The notes under the pieces are model-generated. The model was not told where the DNA came from. It saw nothing but the letters and a program-made list of their open reading frames with translations, and ran no database searches. Shown piece after piece: positions 44,545 through 54,169 of a stretch of 64,000 nucleotides of DNA; position 1 is the stretch's first letter, and each line of letters opens with the position of its first letter. This DNA comes from Granulicella arctica (GTDB lineage Bacteria; Acidobacteriota; Terriglobia; Terriglobales; Acidobacteriaceae). The translations under genes and the position numbers were made by a program. The DNA lies in contig NZ_JAGTUT010000001.1 of the NCBI RefSeq assembly GCF_025685605.1, positions 2,790,001 to 2,854,000 on the forward strand, written 5' to 3'.

Positions 44545-45593
44545 AGCTGAGGGCTGTTGCGTGCCTGATACATGTCGAGCAGGGCGCCGGCAGTGGTGAA
44601 GATCACAGGCCCGAGAATAATGCCCGGGATGCCGAAGAGCGCAACGCCGCCGATGATAGCGAGCAGGATCGCAACCGGGTGGGTACGGAGGCGCGACCCG
44701 ACGAACATCGGGTAGAGAATGTTGTCGATCGTGCTGACGATCACGCCTCCCCACACCGCGAGCAGCGCGGCTTTGCCCCAATGGCCGCTGAGACCGAGGT
44801 AGACAGCGATGGGTCCCCAGACCAAAATCGCGCCGACCCCGGGGATCATGGCGAAGGCACAGGTAGTAAACGACCACAGGATCACGCCGGGAACCCCAAA
44901 TAACCAGTAGGCGAGACCGGCAAGAATACCTTGGAGCGCGGCGATGCCGGCGCGGCCAAGGGCGGTCGCCTTAATCGTGTCGTCAACGCGGGCGAGAAGG
45001 ACGCTGGTCTCGTCTTCACGGAAGGGCAGCGTCTTGCAAAGAAAATTGAGGAAGACACTGCGGTCGCGAAAGAGGAAAAACAGGATAAACAGCATGAACA
45101 CGATCTGCGTGATGATCAGGATCGAGTGACCAAGGAGCCAGAAGAGGCGGCGTCCCAGGAAGGTGGCCGAGGCCTTGATGGTCTCATCGACGTCGAAGGA
45201 ATCCGTGACGGTCTGGATGCGGGCGGTGAGCGTAGGGTGACGAGCGAGCAGCGCGGCAAACTCCCGATGGCTGGCCTCATGGCGCATGACGCTTACCGCC
45301 GCGATAGCTTGCTGTACGATCTCCTGCGCGAGAAAGAAGCACGGAATAATGATGGCCAGGATGACCGCGAACAGCGCGATAGCGGCGCAGAGGTTGCGAT
45401 TCTTTACCTTGGTGCCGAGCCAATCGTAGGGGTGCTGCGTGATGACGGCGAGCACGACAGCTCCGGCGATTGCAGAGAAGAGCGGCCGAAGGATGAGGGC
45501 ACAGAGAATGAGCGCCGCCGTGGTGAGCAGGTAAAGTGTGATCTGGTTGTGAGGCTTTGAGAGAGACTGCGGGGTTGGTGTCTGGTCGGGCAA
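44541..45593 (-). CDS. AI-2E family (PerM-type) membrane permease
   Basis: 350 residues from TTG 45593, chosen because GGAGG (45602-45606) lies eight bases before it; a frame from 45710 would pass through a stable hairpin. About eight membrane segments: ITLYLLTTAALILCALILRPLFSAIAGAVVLAVIT, ALFAVILAIIIPCFF, FMLFILFFLFRDR, and the conserved GIPGVxAxLxWGP-like stretch (AMIPGVGAILVWGPIAVYL) with IVSTIDNILYPMFVGSRL. The AI-2E family exports autoinducer-2 or exchanges ions; the substrate here is open. Confidence 0.85.
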   Translation of the reverse strand: MPDQTPTPQSLSKPHNQITLYLLTTAALILCALILRPLFSAIAGAVVLAVITQHPYDWLGTKVKNRNLCAAIALFAVILAIIIPCFFLAQEIVQQAIAAVSVMRHEASHREFAALLARHPTLTARIQTVTDSFDVDETIKASATFLGRRLFWLLGHSILIITQIVFMLFILFFLFRDRSVFLNFLCKTLPFREDETSVLLARVDDTIKATALGRAGIAALQGILAGLAYWLFGVPGVILWSFTTCAFAMIPGVGAILVWGPIAVYLGLSGHWGKAALLAVWGGVIVSTIDNILYPMFVGSRLRTHPVAILLAIIGGVALFGIPGIILGPVIFTTAGALLDMYQARNSPQL

Positions 45594-45664
45594 CTCGGCG
45601 TCCTCCGTCTCTATATAGATGCATCGGATTTTACGGCGAGGCTGAGGTGCGAGATCTGCGGGTG

Positions 45665-45706
45665 GCGGGATGCCACATGTCCGAGGATCGGCATGGGGCA
45701 TCCCGC
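45665..45706. terminator. Large hairpin after the rpsD/small-gene unit
   Basis: GCGGGATGCC (45665-45674) pairs perfectly with GGCATCCCGC (45697-45706) around a 22-base loop. It lies between the small gene downstream of rpsD and the permease gene. No T-run; may be a transcript end or a dispersed palindromic element. Confidence 0.55.
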
Positions 45707-45717
45707 ACATCTGGGCG

Positions 45718-45945
45718 TTAGTGGAGGGTCGGGGCGGCCTCTTGCAGCCGCGCGCTTGCGAGGTTCAAGGCACGGGTGTGCAGCTCTTGCGAGGCCTCCC
45801 GCATCATCGTTTCAAGCTGCGAGAAGCCGGAGACCTCCATCCGCAGGCTAACCCCACCGAGGTGCAGCGTCACCACGCCGCAACCACACATCGTGATGCT
45901 GCCAAGACCCTCATGGATTGCTAGGACTGTTGTCGTATCGGCCAC
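45718..45945 (-). CDS. Small conserved-looking protein coupled to rpsD
   Basis: 75 residues from GTG 45945, which immediately follows the rpsD stop (TAG-GTG with no gap). Sequence features: IHEGLGSITMCGCGVVTLHLGGVSLRMEVSGF, with a CxC pair, two or three predicted beta strands and a C-terminal helix (SQLETMMREASQELHTRALNLASARLQEA). It resembles small metal- or thiol-type proteins but I do not recognise the family. The seamless junction strongly suggests translational coupling to the S4 protein. Confidence 0.6.
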   Translation of the reverse strand: MADTTTVLAIHEGLGSITMCGCGVVTLHLGGVSLRMEVSGFSQLETMMREASQELHTRALNLASARLQEAAPTLH

Positions 45946-46566
45946 CTAAACACCCCTCTTTGCGTAGTACTCCGCTACCTGGCGCGGGTTGAACTCGAAG
46001 GGAACGTGCTCAGGACCGGGCTGCATCCGGATGACTCCGTGGTCGTTTGAGCCTTCCATTGCGAACTGCAGGTACGAGGGCAGCGGCAGGCGCGGAGCCA
46101 TTCTGGAGGCTTCGGTCATCGCTCCCGCAGCGTACTCCGTCAGGCGGACGAAGCTACCGGAGCGGAGAACGGCGCTCCCAATGGTAAGAATTCTTCCATT
46201 CACCATGACATGCCCGTGATTGACCAACTGGCGAGCGGAGGCGATGCTGCGGGCAAAGCCGAGCCTGAAGACGATGTTATCCAACCGAAGTTCCAGGAGG
46301 CCAATCAGGCTCTCAATCCAATTAGAGGCGTTCATGCTGCGGGCGTTGCGCACGAAACGACGAAGCTGCTCTTCGCGGAGACCGTAGTGAAAGAGAAGCT
46401 TCTGTTTCTCTCGCAGCTGCGTTCCGTATTGGGTCAGCTTCTTTTTCGTTCCCTGACCGTGCTGACCGGGTGGGTAGTTCCGCTTTTCCAGGGCGCCGGG
46501 CTTGCCCAATCCAGGTAGCTCCATGCCGAGCGCCCGCTGCATCTTCCATTTGGTTCGTTCACTCAA
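45946..46566 (-). CDS. rpsD: 30S ribosomal protein S4, zinc-free type
   Basis: 206 residues. Typical S4 parts: YPPGQHGQGTKKKLTQYGTQLREKQKLLFHYGLREEQLRRF, the S4 RNA-binding domain (LELRLDNIVFRLGFARSIASARQLVNHGHVMVNGRI) and the closing EYYAKRG. The N-terminus (MSERTKWKMQRALGMELPGLGKPG) lacks the four-cysteine zinc knuckle of the C+ form. It is outside the usual rpsM-rpsK-rpsD-rpoA cluster, so it may be a paralogue used under zinc limitation or another condition, or the only copy displaced; this cannot be settled from the window. Confidence 0.93.
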   Translation of the reverse strand: MSERTKWKMQRALGMELPGLGKPGALEKRNYPPGQHGQGTKKKLTQYGTQLREKQKLLFHYGLREEQLRRFVRNARSMNASNWIESLIGLLELRLDNIVFRLGFARSIASARQLVNHGHVMVNGRILTIGSAVLRSGSFVRLTEYAAGAMTEASRMAPRLPLPSYLQFAMEGSNDHGVIRMQPGPEHVPFEFNPRQVAEYYAKRGV

Positions 46567-46770
46567 GACACACCTCGTCTGTTTGTGGTCGTCTGCGAGC
46601 TCCGGAAAGAACGCATCGACCGGCCAATCACAGCTCTCATGCAGGCGCTTCGGCCAAAGACTACCTGCGAGAGCTGGTCGGCTTGAACTCAGACTACTTT
46701 GGTCCTATATGAATTGCAAGCTGCTTCTATCGGGGCGCAAACATTCCACTGACGGGAGGCTGCTGGGAGA

Positions 46771-47946
46771 CTAAAGCTCCATGGCGAACTGGCTGGTCGG
46801 CGCGGCATGTTCGGGGCGGGGCTCGGCGGCAAGATCGAGGATGAGGCGTTCGAGGACAAGAAGTTTGTTGGCGGGAGAGCTGCGAAGTTCAAGATCCGCG
46901 CGGGCTACGAGGCGGATGGCGCGGGTAAGCTGGCGGCGCGACTTGTAGCGGCGGGCCTGCTTGATCAGCTCATCGGCAGCAAAAGGCGGCATGCGGAAGC
47001 CCTGCCAGAGAACCTGCCAGATGGCTCTCGAGTCCCGGACGTTTTTCTCAGAGATGATGAGCATCTGGCGAAAGGTGCGGGCGAGCATGTAAAGATGACC
47101 GATTGCGGCGTCCTCACCACCGTCGGAGGCATTGAGCAGGCCGTGGAGCAGGAGCAGGGCACGCGGGCGGTCATGCGCCGAAATCGCGTCGGTCAGCTCG
47201 TAAAGGCTCCGCTGTTTCGCGGCGAGCACCATGGTCTCCACATCGCCCAGGGTGATGCGGTTCTTTGCGAGTGGAGCGGTGTCCGCGTTCTGGGGAATAG
47301 GGGCGGTCACGTAGAGCAGAAGTTTTTCGAGTTCGCTCGAGATCAGCATCATGTCCGCCCCGAGAGCGTCGGCGAGTTCGCGTGCCGCGTCGGGCTCGAA
47401 AACAACGGAGCGAGCGGTGGCGGCTTCAGTCGCCCAGCGGACGGCATCGGCCTCGTCGACCCGGGCCAGCTCAATAATGCCGCAGTGGTCGCCAAGGGTT
47501 TCGCGGATGCGCTCAAAGCGGTCCTTGTCCTGCAAATCCATGCGGCGGAGGTCGGTAGGGATGCGGAGGTGGTCGGCCACGAAGAGGAGCAGGGATTGCG
47601 GGTTAGGCGAGCGGAAGTACGTATCGATCGCCGCGAACTCCTCTTTCTTGCTACCCCGGCCGTACAAATTCTTCAGGCCGCGGATGAAGAAGACCTGGAA
47701 CGGAGCCATGAGGGAGGGTGTCTGGGCGCGGTCGAGGATGTCGAAGATGGAGGTGTCAGCGAGGTCGACATCGTTGAGGCAGAAGTCGCGGAGGTCGGGG
47801 GGCACCAAGGCCGCGAGGACACCCTTGCGGCATCGCTCATAAAGAAAAATCTCGTCGCCCGCAAGCACGTAGCCGGGACGAGGCGTAGGGCCGGCGATCT
47901 CGGCAAGGAAGCGGTCGGTACCGGCGAAAGACTTCAAGGAGGCCAT
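46771..47946 (-). CDS. holA: DNA polymerase III delta subunit
   Basis: 391 residues. Delta opens the sliding clamp within the clamp loader. GYVLAGDEIFLYERC (P-loop-like but non-hydrolysing), FFIRGLKNLYG, LRRMDLQDKDRFER, ALGADMMLISSELEKLLLYV (family signature: L...G.d...l..ElekL) and ALLLLHGLLNAS, YKSRRQLTRAIRLVARADLELRSS follow the HolA pattern. It starts directly at the end of lptE (TAG 47947-47949, ATG 47946), the lptE-holA order also known in Proteobacteria. Confidence 0.9.
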   Translation of the reverse strand: MASLKSFAGTDRFLAEIAGPTPRPGYVLAGDEIFLYERCRKGVLAALVPPDLRDFCLNDVDLADTSIFDILDRAQTPSLMAPFQVFFIRGLKNLYGRGSKKEEFAAIDTYFRSPNPQSLLLFVADHLRIPTDLRRMDLQDKDRFERIRETLGDHCGIIELARVDEADAVRWATEAATARSVVFEPDAARELADALGADMMLISSELEKLLLYVTAPIPQNADTAPLAKNRITLGDVETMVLAAKQRSLYELTDAISAHDRPRALLLLHGLLNASDGGEDAAIGHLYMLARTFRQMLIISEKNVRDSRAIWQVLWQGFRMPPFAADELIKQARRYKSRRQLTRAIRLVARADLELRSSPANKLLVLERLILDLAAEPRPEHAAPTSQFAMEL

Positions 47947-48465
47947 CTAAAAGGACTCCAGCATATCGGCGACTACGGCCTTGGCGAAGTCGGTGGCGAC
48001 CCGCCGGATCGCGGGAGAGTCTTCCTGGATGAAGCCGCTGAGATCCTGCGTCGACTGGTACTGCTCGCGGTAGGCGAGTGCATCGTTCTGGTAGAGGATA
48101 TGGCCGTCACGGGCGGTAAGGATGACCTTTGCGGTGATGGTCACGAGATAGCTCGAGGTCTGGCTGGTCGAGGAATCGTAGGTGAGCGGCGCGATGGACT
48201 GGCTGAGGATGGTGCCAGTGAGGACCGCATCGTCATCCTTATCGGTGTTGGTGATGGTGTACTTTGTGCGGATGTTGAGTTCGCGAATGACGGCTTGCGT
48301 ATAGACCATCTCGGTGTGGTAGGCCTGAACGCGCGTGGTGAAGATCGGGACGGCGAGGGTACGCACGTTCACGGGCAGATGCGTGGCGGAGCCAGCCTGG
48401 TGATAACCGCAGCCTGTAAGCGCGAGGAGGAGGGTGAGGGAAAGGAGTCGCATCCGCTCTCTCAT
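47947..48465 (-). CDS. lptE: LPS-assembly lipoprotein LptE
   Basis: 172 residues; ATG 48453 is an alternative start. A lipoprotein signal MRERMRLLSLTLLLALTGC gives lipidated Cys 19, followed by GYHQAGSATHLPVNVRTLAVPIF, the family's G-Y-x-x-x-G..lP..i..l.i..f pattern, a DDAVLTGTILSQS strand and a C-terminal helix (AIRRVATDFAKAVVADML). LptE plugs LptD in the outer membrane for LPS export, implying a diderm organism. Directly followed by holA. Confidence 0.87.
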   Translation of the reverse strand: MRERMRLLSLTLLLALTGCGYHQAGSATHLPVNVRTLAVPIFTTRVQAYHTEMVYTQAVIRELNIRTKYTITNTDKDDDAVLTGTILSQSIAPLTYDSSTSQTSSYLVTITAKVILTARDGHILYQNDALAYREQYQSTQDLSGFIQEDSPAIRRVATDFAKAVVADMLESF

Positions 48466-48545
48466 TGTCGCATTTCGAGGTGTGTGGATAGACGCAGGCT
48501 ACGTGTGGAATCACATAACGATAAGCGGGGAGAATTTGAGCAAAG

Positions 48546-48576
48546 AAAAAAGGCGACCCGAAGGCCGCCTTTTCTA
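48546..48576 (-). terminator. Intrinsic terminator of ftsH
   Basis: On the minus strand AAAAGGCGGCC, loop TTCG, GGTCGCCTTTTTT: a stem of about 11 bp with one mismatch and a T-run, right after the ftsH stop. Confidence 0.88.
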
Positions 48577-48592
48577 TTTGGTTGACATCGGG

Positions 48593-50515
<1,923 letters not shown>

Positions 50516-50726
50516 CTCCCTTGTCTCCGGTCCGGCGCTAGCGCCACTTCTTTCTCAAACCGGATTGGTGCGGCTACGCACCACGGCTTACCTTATTTAG
50601 ACGATGCTACCCATGAGTTGGAGCCATGAAGGTCGAGAGAGACAAGCTCGATTCCGGTCGCGGTCTTCCTCTTGTTAAATTATTTAGATTCTACGCCTCG
50701 CCCGAAGATTCAGCCCACCATTCTAT

Positions 50727-50747
50727 GGGGTTTTCGGCAACTTTGAC
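50727..50747 (-). repeat. Isolated copy of the conserved arm of the 60-63 kb repeat
   Basis: GGGGTTTTCGGCAACTTTG reads on the minus strand as CAAAGTTGCCGAAAACCCC, matching AAGTTGCCGAAAACACC of the repeat array. It lies between tilS and ftsH, outside any gene. No clear partner arm is nearby. Confidence 0.6.
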
Positions 50748-50776
50748 GCAACGCAGGAAATCCGGCTCAAAATGAG

Positions 50777-51808
50777 TCACTTGGGCGGTGCCTCCTGGCG
50801 GAAAAGGCGGAGTTCCCGGGCGGACCGCTGCGCCCGAAGGCCGCTTTGGAGGTGGAGCGCAGCCGGACCCGGCGGAACGGCGACCATCGCCATCAGCCGG
50901 GCAGTCTCGTCGAAGCAGAGCCGGGTGCCCGGTTTCGTATCCAGTTGGCGGACGGCAGCACGCAGGACCCGGCGGCGAGTAGCAGGGTCGAGCGCACGAA
51001 GCCGCTCAAGCTCTATGGCAACCTCGGCCTGCCCGACAGCCGTGCTGACGGCGCGCCCGCCGCCCCGGACGGGCCTGCCCGGAAGCACGATCTGGGGGAG
51101 AAGCTGGCCGAGGCTGCGCTGCCAGTGCGCCTCATCGTCCAAGGCAAGTTCGGCTACATGGGCCAGCGCCTGATCGACGCCAGGATTGAGCTCGCGGAGA
51201 AGCGGCATCAGCTGGTGGCGAACGCGATTGCGGGTATAAATGGTCTCCGCGTTCGTGGCGTCCTCACGCCAGGCCTGGTTGGCTTCATTGAGAAAAGCTT
51301 CGATCTCGGCACGGCGAACGGTGAGGAAGGGGCGCAGGATCTTTCCTGTTCTTAGCGCGACTACAGGATGAATGGCGCTGAGACCTTCGGTCCATGCTCC
51401 GCGAATTAGCTTCAGGAGGACGGTCTCGGCCTGGTCGTCGAGAGTGTGGGCGGTGAGGACAGTCTGTTCGCCGCCGCTGAGCAGGGTCTCGAAGAAGGCG
51501 TAGCGGAGATTGCGGGCGGCTTCTTCAATGGACTCGCCGGTCTGCTTGACGCGCTCCGGGACGCTGGCGTGATGGACATGAAGAGGTACGTCGAGGCGAG
51601 TGCAGAGATCGCGGACGAAGTCGAGGTCGCCATCCGCGTCGGCACCCCGTAGACCATGGTGGACATGGGCAGCGGAGAGGCCGATGCCTAAGTCAGCCTT
51701 CAGATGATGAAGCGTAAGAAGAAGTGCAGTCGAATCGGCTCCGCCAGAGATGGCCGTGCAGATACGGTCGCCGGGGCGGAGATGTTCGCGGTCGAGGGGA
51801 AGGGTCAT
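50777..51808 (-). CDS. tilS: tRNA(Ile)-lysidine synthetase
   Basis: 343 residues. ATP-pyrophosphatase loop SGGADST (21-27), AAHVHHGLRGADADGD, ESIEEAARNLRYAFFE, TAHTLDDQAETVLLKLIRG, LRPFLTVRRAEIEAFL and WREDATNAETIYTRNRVRHQLMPLL are the TilS catalytic-domain signatures. It modifies C34 of tRNA-Ile(CAU) to lysidine, changing both charging and decoding to Ile. It is shorter than E. coli TilS and ends without the full C-terminal domains, like compact versions in other phyla. GAAGG precedes ATG. Confidence 0.93.
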   Translation of the reverse strand: MTLPLDREHLRPGDRICTAISGGADSTALLLTLHHLKADLGIGLSAAHVHHGLRGADADGDLDFVRDLCTRLDVPLHVHHASVPERVKQTGESIEEAARNLRYAFFETLLSGGEQTVLTAHTLDDQAETVLLKLIRGAWTEGLSAIHPVVALRTGKILRPFLTVRRAEIEAFLNEANQAWREDATNAETIYTRNRVRHQLMPLLRELNPGVDQALAHVAELALDDEAHWQRSLGQLLPQIVLPGRPVRGGGRAVSTAVGQAEVAIELERLRALDPATRRRVLRAAVRQLDTKPGTRLCFDETARLMAMVAVPPGPAALHLQSGLRAQRSARELRLFRQEAPPK

Positions 51809-51872
51809 GCTGCCTTCATCTTACGGGGAACTTGGGCGTCGTCAGGAAGGTCTGACCCCAATCGGTTTGGTA

Positions 51873-51905
51873 GCAGCCCATTCAGCTTTCGCCGAACCGG
51901 GCTGC
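51873..51905. terminator. Hairpin between GNAT and tilS genes
   Basis: GCAGCCC (51873-51879) pairs with GGGCTGC (51899-51905) with further partial pairing inside. It follows the GNAT stop on the minus strand; no T-run on that strand. Confidence 0.5.
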
Positions 51906-51912
51906 CTGTTTC

Positions 51913-52464
51913 CTATTTGTTCAGGTGGAGGCGGTAGCGGATGGTATTGGCCTCCTCGCCCGGGCCTTCAAAGGTCAGGCCGCATTTTTCGAGGATGCGG
52001 ATGGAGGCAAGCAGGTGCGGGAGCGTGTGGGCCATGATGGAGGTGAGCGGTGGTTGGATCTGCTGGTCGTTGCGGATGACGTCGATGAGAGCACGCACCG
52101 CTTCGGTAGCGAAGCCCCGACCCTCCCATGGTGGCAGGATGGTGTAGCCGATCTCACACTCGGCAGGGGCGGTGTCTCGCCAGAAGGCCCCAACCATACC
52201 GATCAGGGTGCTGGTTCCGTTGACGTCGGGAAGGGTGATGTAGCGGTGCCAGGAGGATTGATGGGGGTGTCGTTCAAACTGAGCGAGCAGGATGTCGAGG
52301 ACGTGTGGCTCCCAGTCGACTGGTGGCCAGTTCAGCGGGAGAGTGCAATTAAGGATTGCAGCAAGGCTGCCGTCATTGGCTTGTTCGGCGTGCAGCATCT
52401 CGGGCGTGATGGCGATCAGGGTGAGCCGAGGCGTGTGAATTTCGTCGCGGGGTGCGAAGGACAT
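51913..52464 (-). CDS. GNAT-family N-acetyltransferase (RimJ/RimL-like)
   Basis: 183 residues from ATG 52464, set by AGGAG eight bases upstream. TPRLTLIAITPEML opens as in the RimJ/RimL acetyltransferase group, ECEIGYTILPPWEGRGFATEAVRALIDVI holds the acetyl-CoA-binding (R/Q)xxGx(G/A)-type loop, and HTLPHLLASIRILEKCGLTFEGPG matches the N..S..lleK.GF..EG end; Asn is replaced by His/Leu-rich residues. Substrate (protein N-terminus, aminoglycoside or small amine) cannot be predicted. Confidence 0.85.
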   Translation of the reverse strand: MSFAPRDEIHTPRLTLIAITPEMLHAEQANDGSLAAILNCTLPLNWPPVDWEPHVLDILLAQFERHPHQSSWHRYITLPDVNGTSTLIGMVGAFWRDTAPAECEIGYTILPPWEGRGFATEAVRALIDVIRNDQQIQPPLTSIMAHTLPHLLASIRILEKCGLTFEGPGEEANTIRYRLHLNK

Positions 52465-52595
52465 GATGGTCTCCTGAAGATTTTTTTGAGGCACAGGTAG
52501 GTGCGTCTGCTCAAAGGCAGAGGGCGCAACGACGGGGCGACAGTCTTCAGGCAGTCATAGGCAGGTGATGATGCTATCACCGGGGAGGTGCAGGT

Positions 52596-52620
52596 CCATC
52601 GGCAATTAACCGGCCGATGG
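52596..52620. terminator. Short hairpin downstream of the 53-residue gene
   Basis: CCATCGGC (52596-52603) pairs with GCCGATGG (52613-52620), nine-base loop AATTAACCG. It follows the small gene at 52635-52796 on the minus strand. Confidence 0.5.
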
Positions 52621-52634
52621 CTCTGCGGGTCGGA

Positions 52635-52796
52635 TCAGTCCTGCTCCGGCTCTGCTTCGACTTCGAGGGCCTGGCCGAACATCGCATACAACAGAGTTGC
52701 TGAGTAGACTGCGCCCTTACCATCGGCAAAGATGATCATGACGCCGCCATTCAGCCTCTCCGCAGAGACGACACGGGGTGCTGTAGGGCTATTCAT
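52635..52796 (-). CDS. Small protein of 53 residues, unrecognised
   Basis: The frame is open further upstream but that part is antisense to ispD; the credible protein starts at ATG 52796. The sequence MNSPTAPRVVSAERLNGGVMIIFADGKGAVYSATLLYAMF forms a compact beta-like core (GGVMIIFADGKGAVYSA) and ends acidic (EVEAEPEQD). I think similar short proteins occur in relatives but cannot confirm. No strong ribosome site. The gene diverges from ispD, 120 bases apart. Confidence 0.5.
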   Translation of the reverse strand: MNSPTAPRVVSAERLNGGVMIIFADGKGAVYSATLLYAMFGQALEVEAEPEQD

Positions 52797-52916
52797 GGGA
52801 CGATACTGCTCTGAAACGAGCGGCGTGTCAGTCGTGCACCGTACGTATCCGAAGAAGTTGATGTTCGTCCGATAGAGGTGCTTCGGATCGGTCCGGCGGC
52901 CATCTTGTATACTCCG

Positions 52917-53642
52917 ATGGCTATGCGTGTTTTTGTGATACTTCCGGCTGCAGGTATTGGAACGAGGATGGCCGCGAGCGGTGCGGCTCCTAAGCAATTT
53001 CTCTCGATTGATGGCGTCCCTGTGTTGATTCGCTCGCTCCGCACGTTTCTGGCGGTGCCACGGGTCGAGGCGATCCTGGTTGCGGTGCGCGGTGCGGAAC
53101 GGTCGCGGGTAGAGGCGCAGGTAGCCGAGTACGGGCTGGGCGCAAAGGTGAGCGTAGTCGAAGGCGGCGAGGATCGGCAGCACTCAGTCGGCAACGCGCT
53201 TGCTGCTCTGGCCTGTGCAGACGACGACATCGTGCTGGTCCACGATGCGGTGCGGCCGCTGATCGATGTAGCGACGATCGATCGAACCATCGATGCCATC
53301 GTGAAGCATGGCGCGGCCATCGTCGGACTTCCGGCAGTCGATACGATCAAACAGGTCGAGCGGACGGCAGACGGCGCCATCATCACCTCAACGATCCCTC
53401 GCGAGCGCGTGGTCCAGGCGCAGACGCCGCAGGGCGCCCGGTTCGGCTTTATGCAGAAGGCGTTCGCCGAAGCCGCCGCAGACGAGTTCCCGGGAACCGA
53501 TGAGGCCAGCCTGCTGGAGCGAGCCGGCGTACAGGTAGCCGTAGTCGCCGGCTCAGCCCGCAACTTCAAAATCACCCAGCCAGGCGACATAGAACTGGCC
53601 GAGTTCTACCTGCGCAAGACTACCGCGGACCTTCGCGGATGA
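52917..53642 (+). CDS. ispD: 2-C-methyl-D-erythritol 4-phosphate cytidylyltransferase
   Basis: 241 residues from ATG 52917 (ATG 52923 also fits). MEP isoprenoid pathway, third step. LPAAGIGTRMAASGAAPKQFLSIDG (CTP-binding and catalytic Arg/Lys), VVEGGEDRQHSVGNAL, VLVHDAVRPLI, PAVDTIKQV, AQTPQGARF and EFPGTDEASLLE are all present. The last six codons and the stop (encoding TADLRG-stop) come from the phased CGCGGA repeat of the downstream element, so the natural C-terminus was probably altered by an insertion. Stop overlaps the next ATG as ATGA. A TATACT box sits four bases before ATG, hinting at a near-leaderless transcript. Confidence 0.94.
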   Translation: MAMRVFVILPAAGIGTRMAASGAAPKQFLSIDGVPVLIRSLRTFLAVPRVEAILVAVRGAERSRVEAQVAEYGLGAKVSVVEGGEDRQHSVGNALAALACADDDIVLVHDAVRPLIDVATIDRTIDAIVKHGAAIVGLPAVDTIKQVERTADGAIITSTIPRERVVQAQTPQGARFGFMQKAFAEAAADEFPGTDEASLLERAGVQVAVVAGSARNFKITQPGDIELAEFYLRKTTADLRG

Positions 53643-53650
53643 ACGCGGAT
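53623..53650 (+). repeat. Left inverted end of the GxxExxY element
   Basis: Three CGCGGA units begin at 53624, 53634 and 53644, exactly 10 bp apart. The 28 bases match the reverse complement of 54116-54143 at 23 positions. The repeat supplies the ispD stop codon and the first ATG of the GxxExxY gene. Confidence 0.9.
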
Positions 53651-54169
53651 AAAGAATTACAGGCGGGACCAGCACGAAGCGCAGAGCCGAAGCCAGGACA
53701 AGACGAAGTGCTTATGGCTGTAGCGCGGCCGGCTTTTTCTGGCTTGCATTCTATTGTGACGGATCGTGTACTAGCTGTATATTTCGATGTTTACAACGAG
53801 TTGGGTGGGGGGTTTCTGGAGAGCGTATACCAGCAGGCTTTGCGAATTGCGCTTGTTCAGGCAGGTCTGCGCGTTGCTGCAGGGGTATCTGTGCCAGTCT
53901 ATTTCCGGGGTGAGTCAGTAGGCATATTTCGAGCTGACTTAATCGTGAACGCTTGTGTTCTTCTAGAGTTGAAGGCTGTTGCGACACTGGATAAAGAGCA
54001 TGAAGGTCAAATCGTTCATTACCTGCGCGCCACTGATCACGAAGTAGGACTACTTCTGAATTTTGGACCAAGGCCTCAGTTCAAGCGGTTCATACTTGAA
54101 AATACCAAGAAGAAAATCCGCGTTTCTCCGCGTATATCCGCGGTCGCTTTGTTAGGGAGTCGCACATGA
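53639..54169 (+). CDS. GxxExxY family protein (PD-(D/E)xK nuclease-like)
   Basis: 176 residues from ATG 53639; ATG 53714 (residue 26) may be the original start because the family core begins around SIVTDRVLAVYFDVYNELG. The defining motif is GGGFLESVYQQAL (Gly 58, Glu 61, Tyr 64). FRADLIVNACVLLELKAV gives Asp 100 and Glu 110-x-Lys 112, the D...ExK pattern of nuclease-fold proteins, and HEGQIVHYLRAT a conserved Gln. The family is of unknown function and patchy distribution. The gene sits inside a 521-bp element with inverted repeat ends between ispD and ispF; the C-terminal codons run through the right repeat. ATGA overlaps occur at both junctions. Confidence 0.88.
   Translation: MNADKELQAGPARSAEPKPGQDEVLMAVARPAFSGLHSIVTDRVLAVYFDVYNELGGGFLESVYQQALRIALVQAGLRVAAGVSVPVYFRGESVGIFRADLIVNACVLLELKAVATLDKEHEGQIVHYLRATDHEVGLLLNFGPRPQFKRFILENTKKKIRVSPRISAVALLGSRT
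54116..54143 (-). repeat. Right inverted end of the GxxExxY element
   Basis: TCCGCG units begin at 54117, 54127 and 54137, 10 bp apart, the inverted counterpart of 53623-53650. It lies within the last codons of the GxxExxY gene. Confidence 0.9.

Noticed and set aside
45594-45710. ATG 45710 as start of the AI-2E permease
   Set aside because: The added 39 residues have no family match and would be translated from a stable hairpin; TTG 45593 has GGAGG at ideal distance.
52908-52916. Confident promoter call at ispD from TATACT
   Set aside because: The box is good but no -35 is found at 16-18 bases and the spacing implies a leaderless mRNA; kept only as a remark.
52797-53183. Upstream part of the minus-strand frame that ends at 52635
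   Set aside because: It is antisense to ispD; only the last 53 residues have protein-like composition.
53623-54143. Insertion sequence with transposase
   Set aside because: The element has inverted ends but the encoded protein has no transposase (DDE, HUH or tyrosine recombinase) motifs and no target-site duplication is evident.
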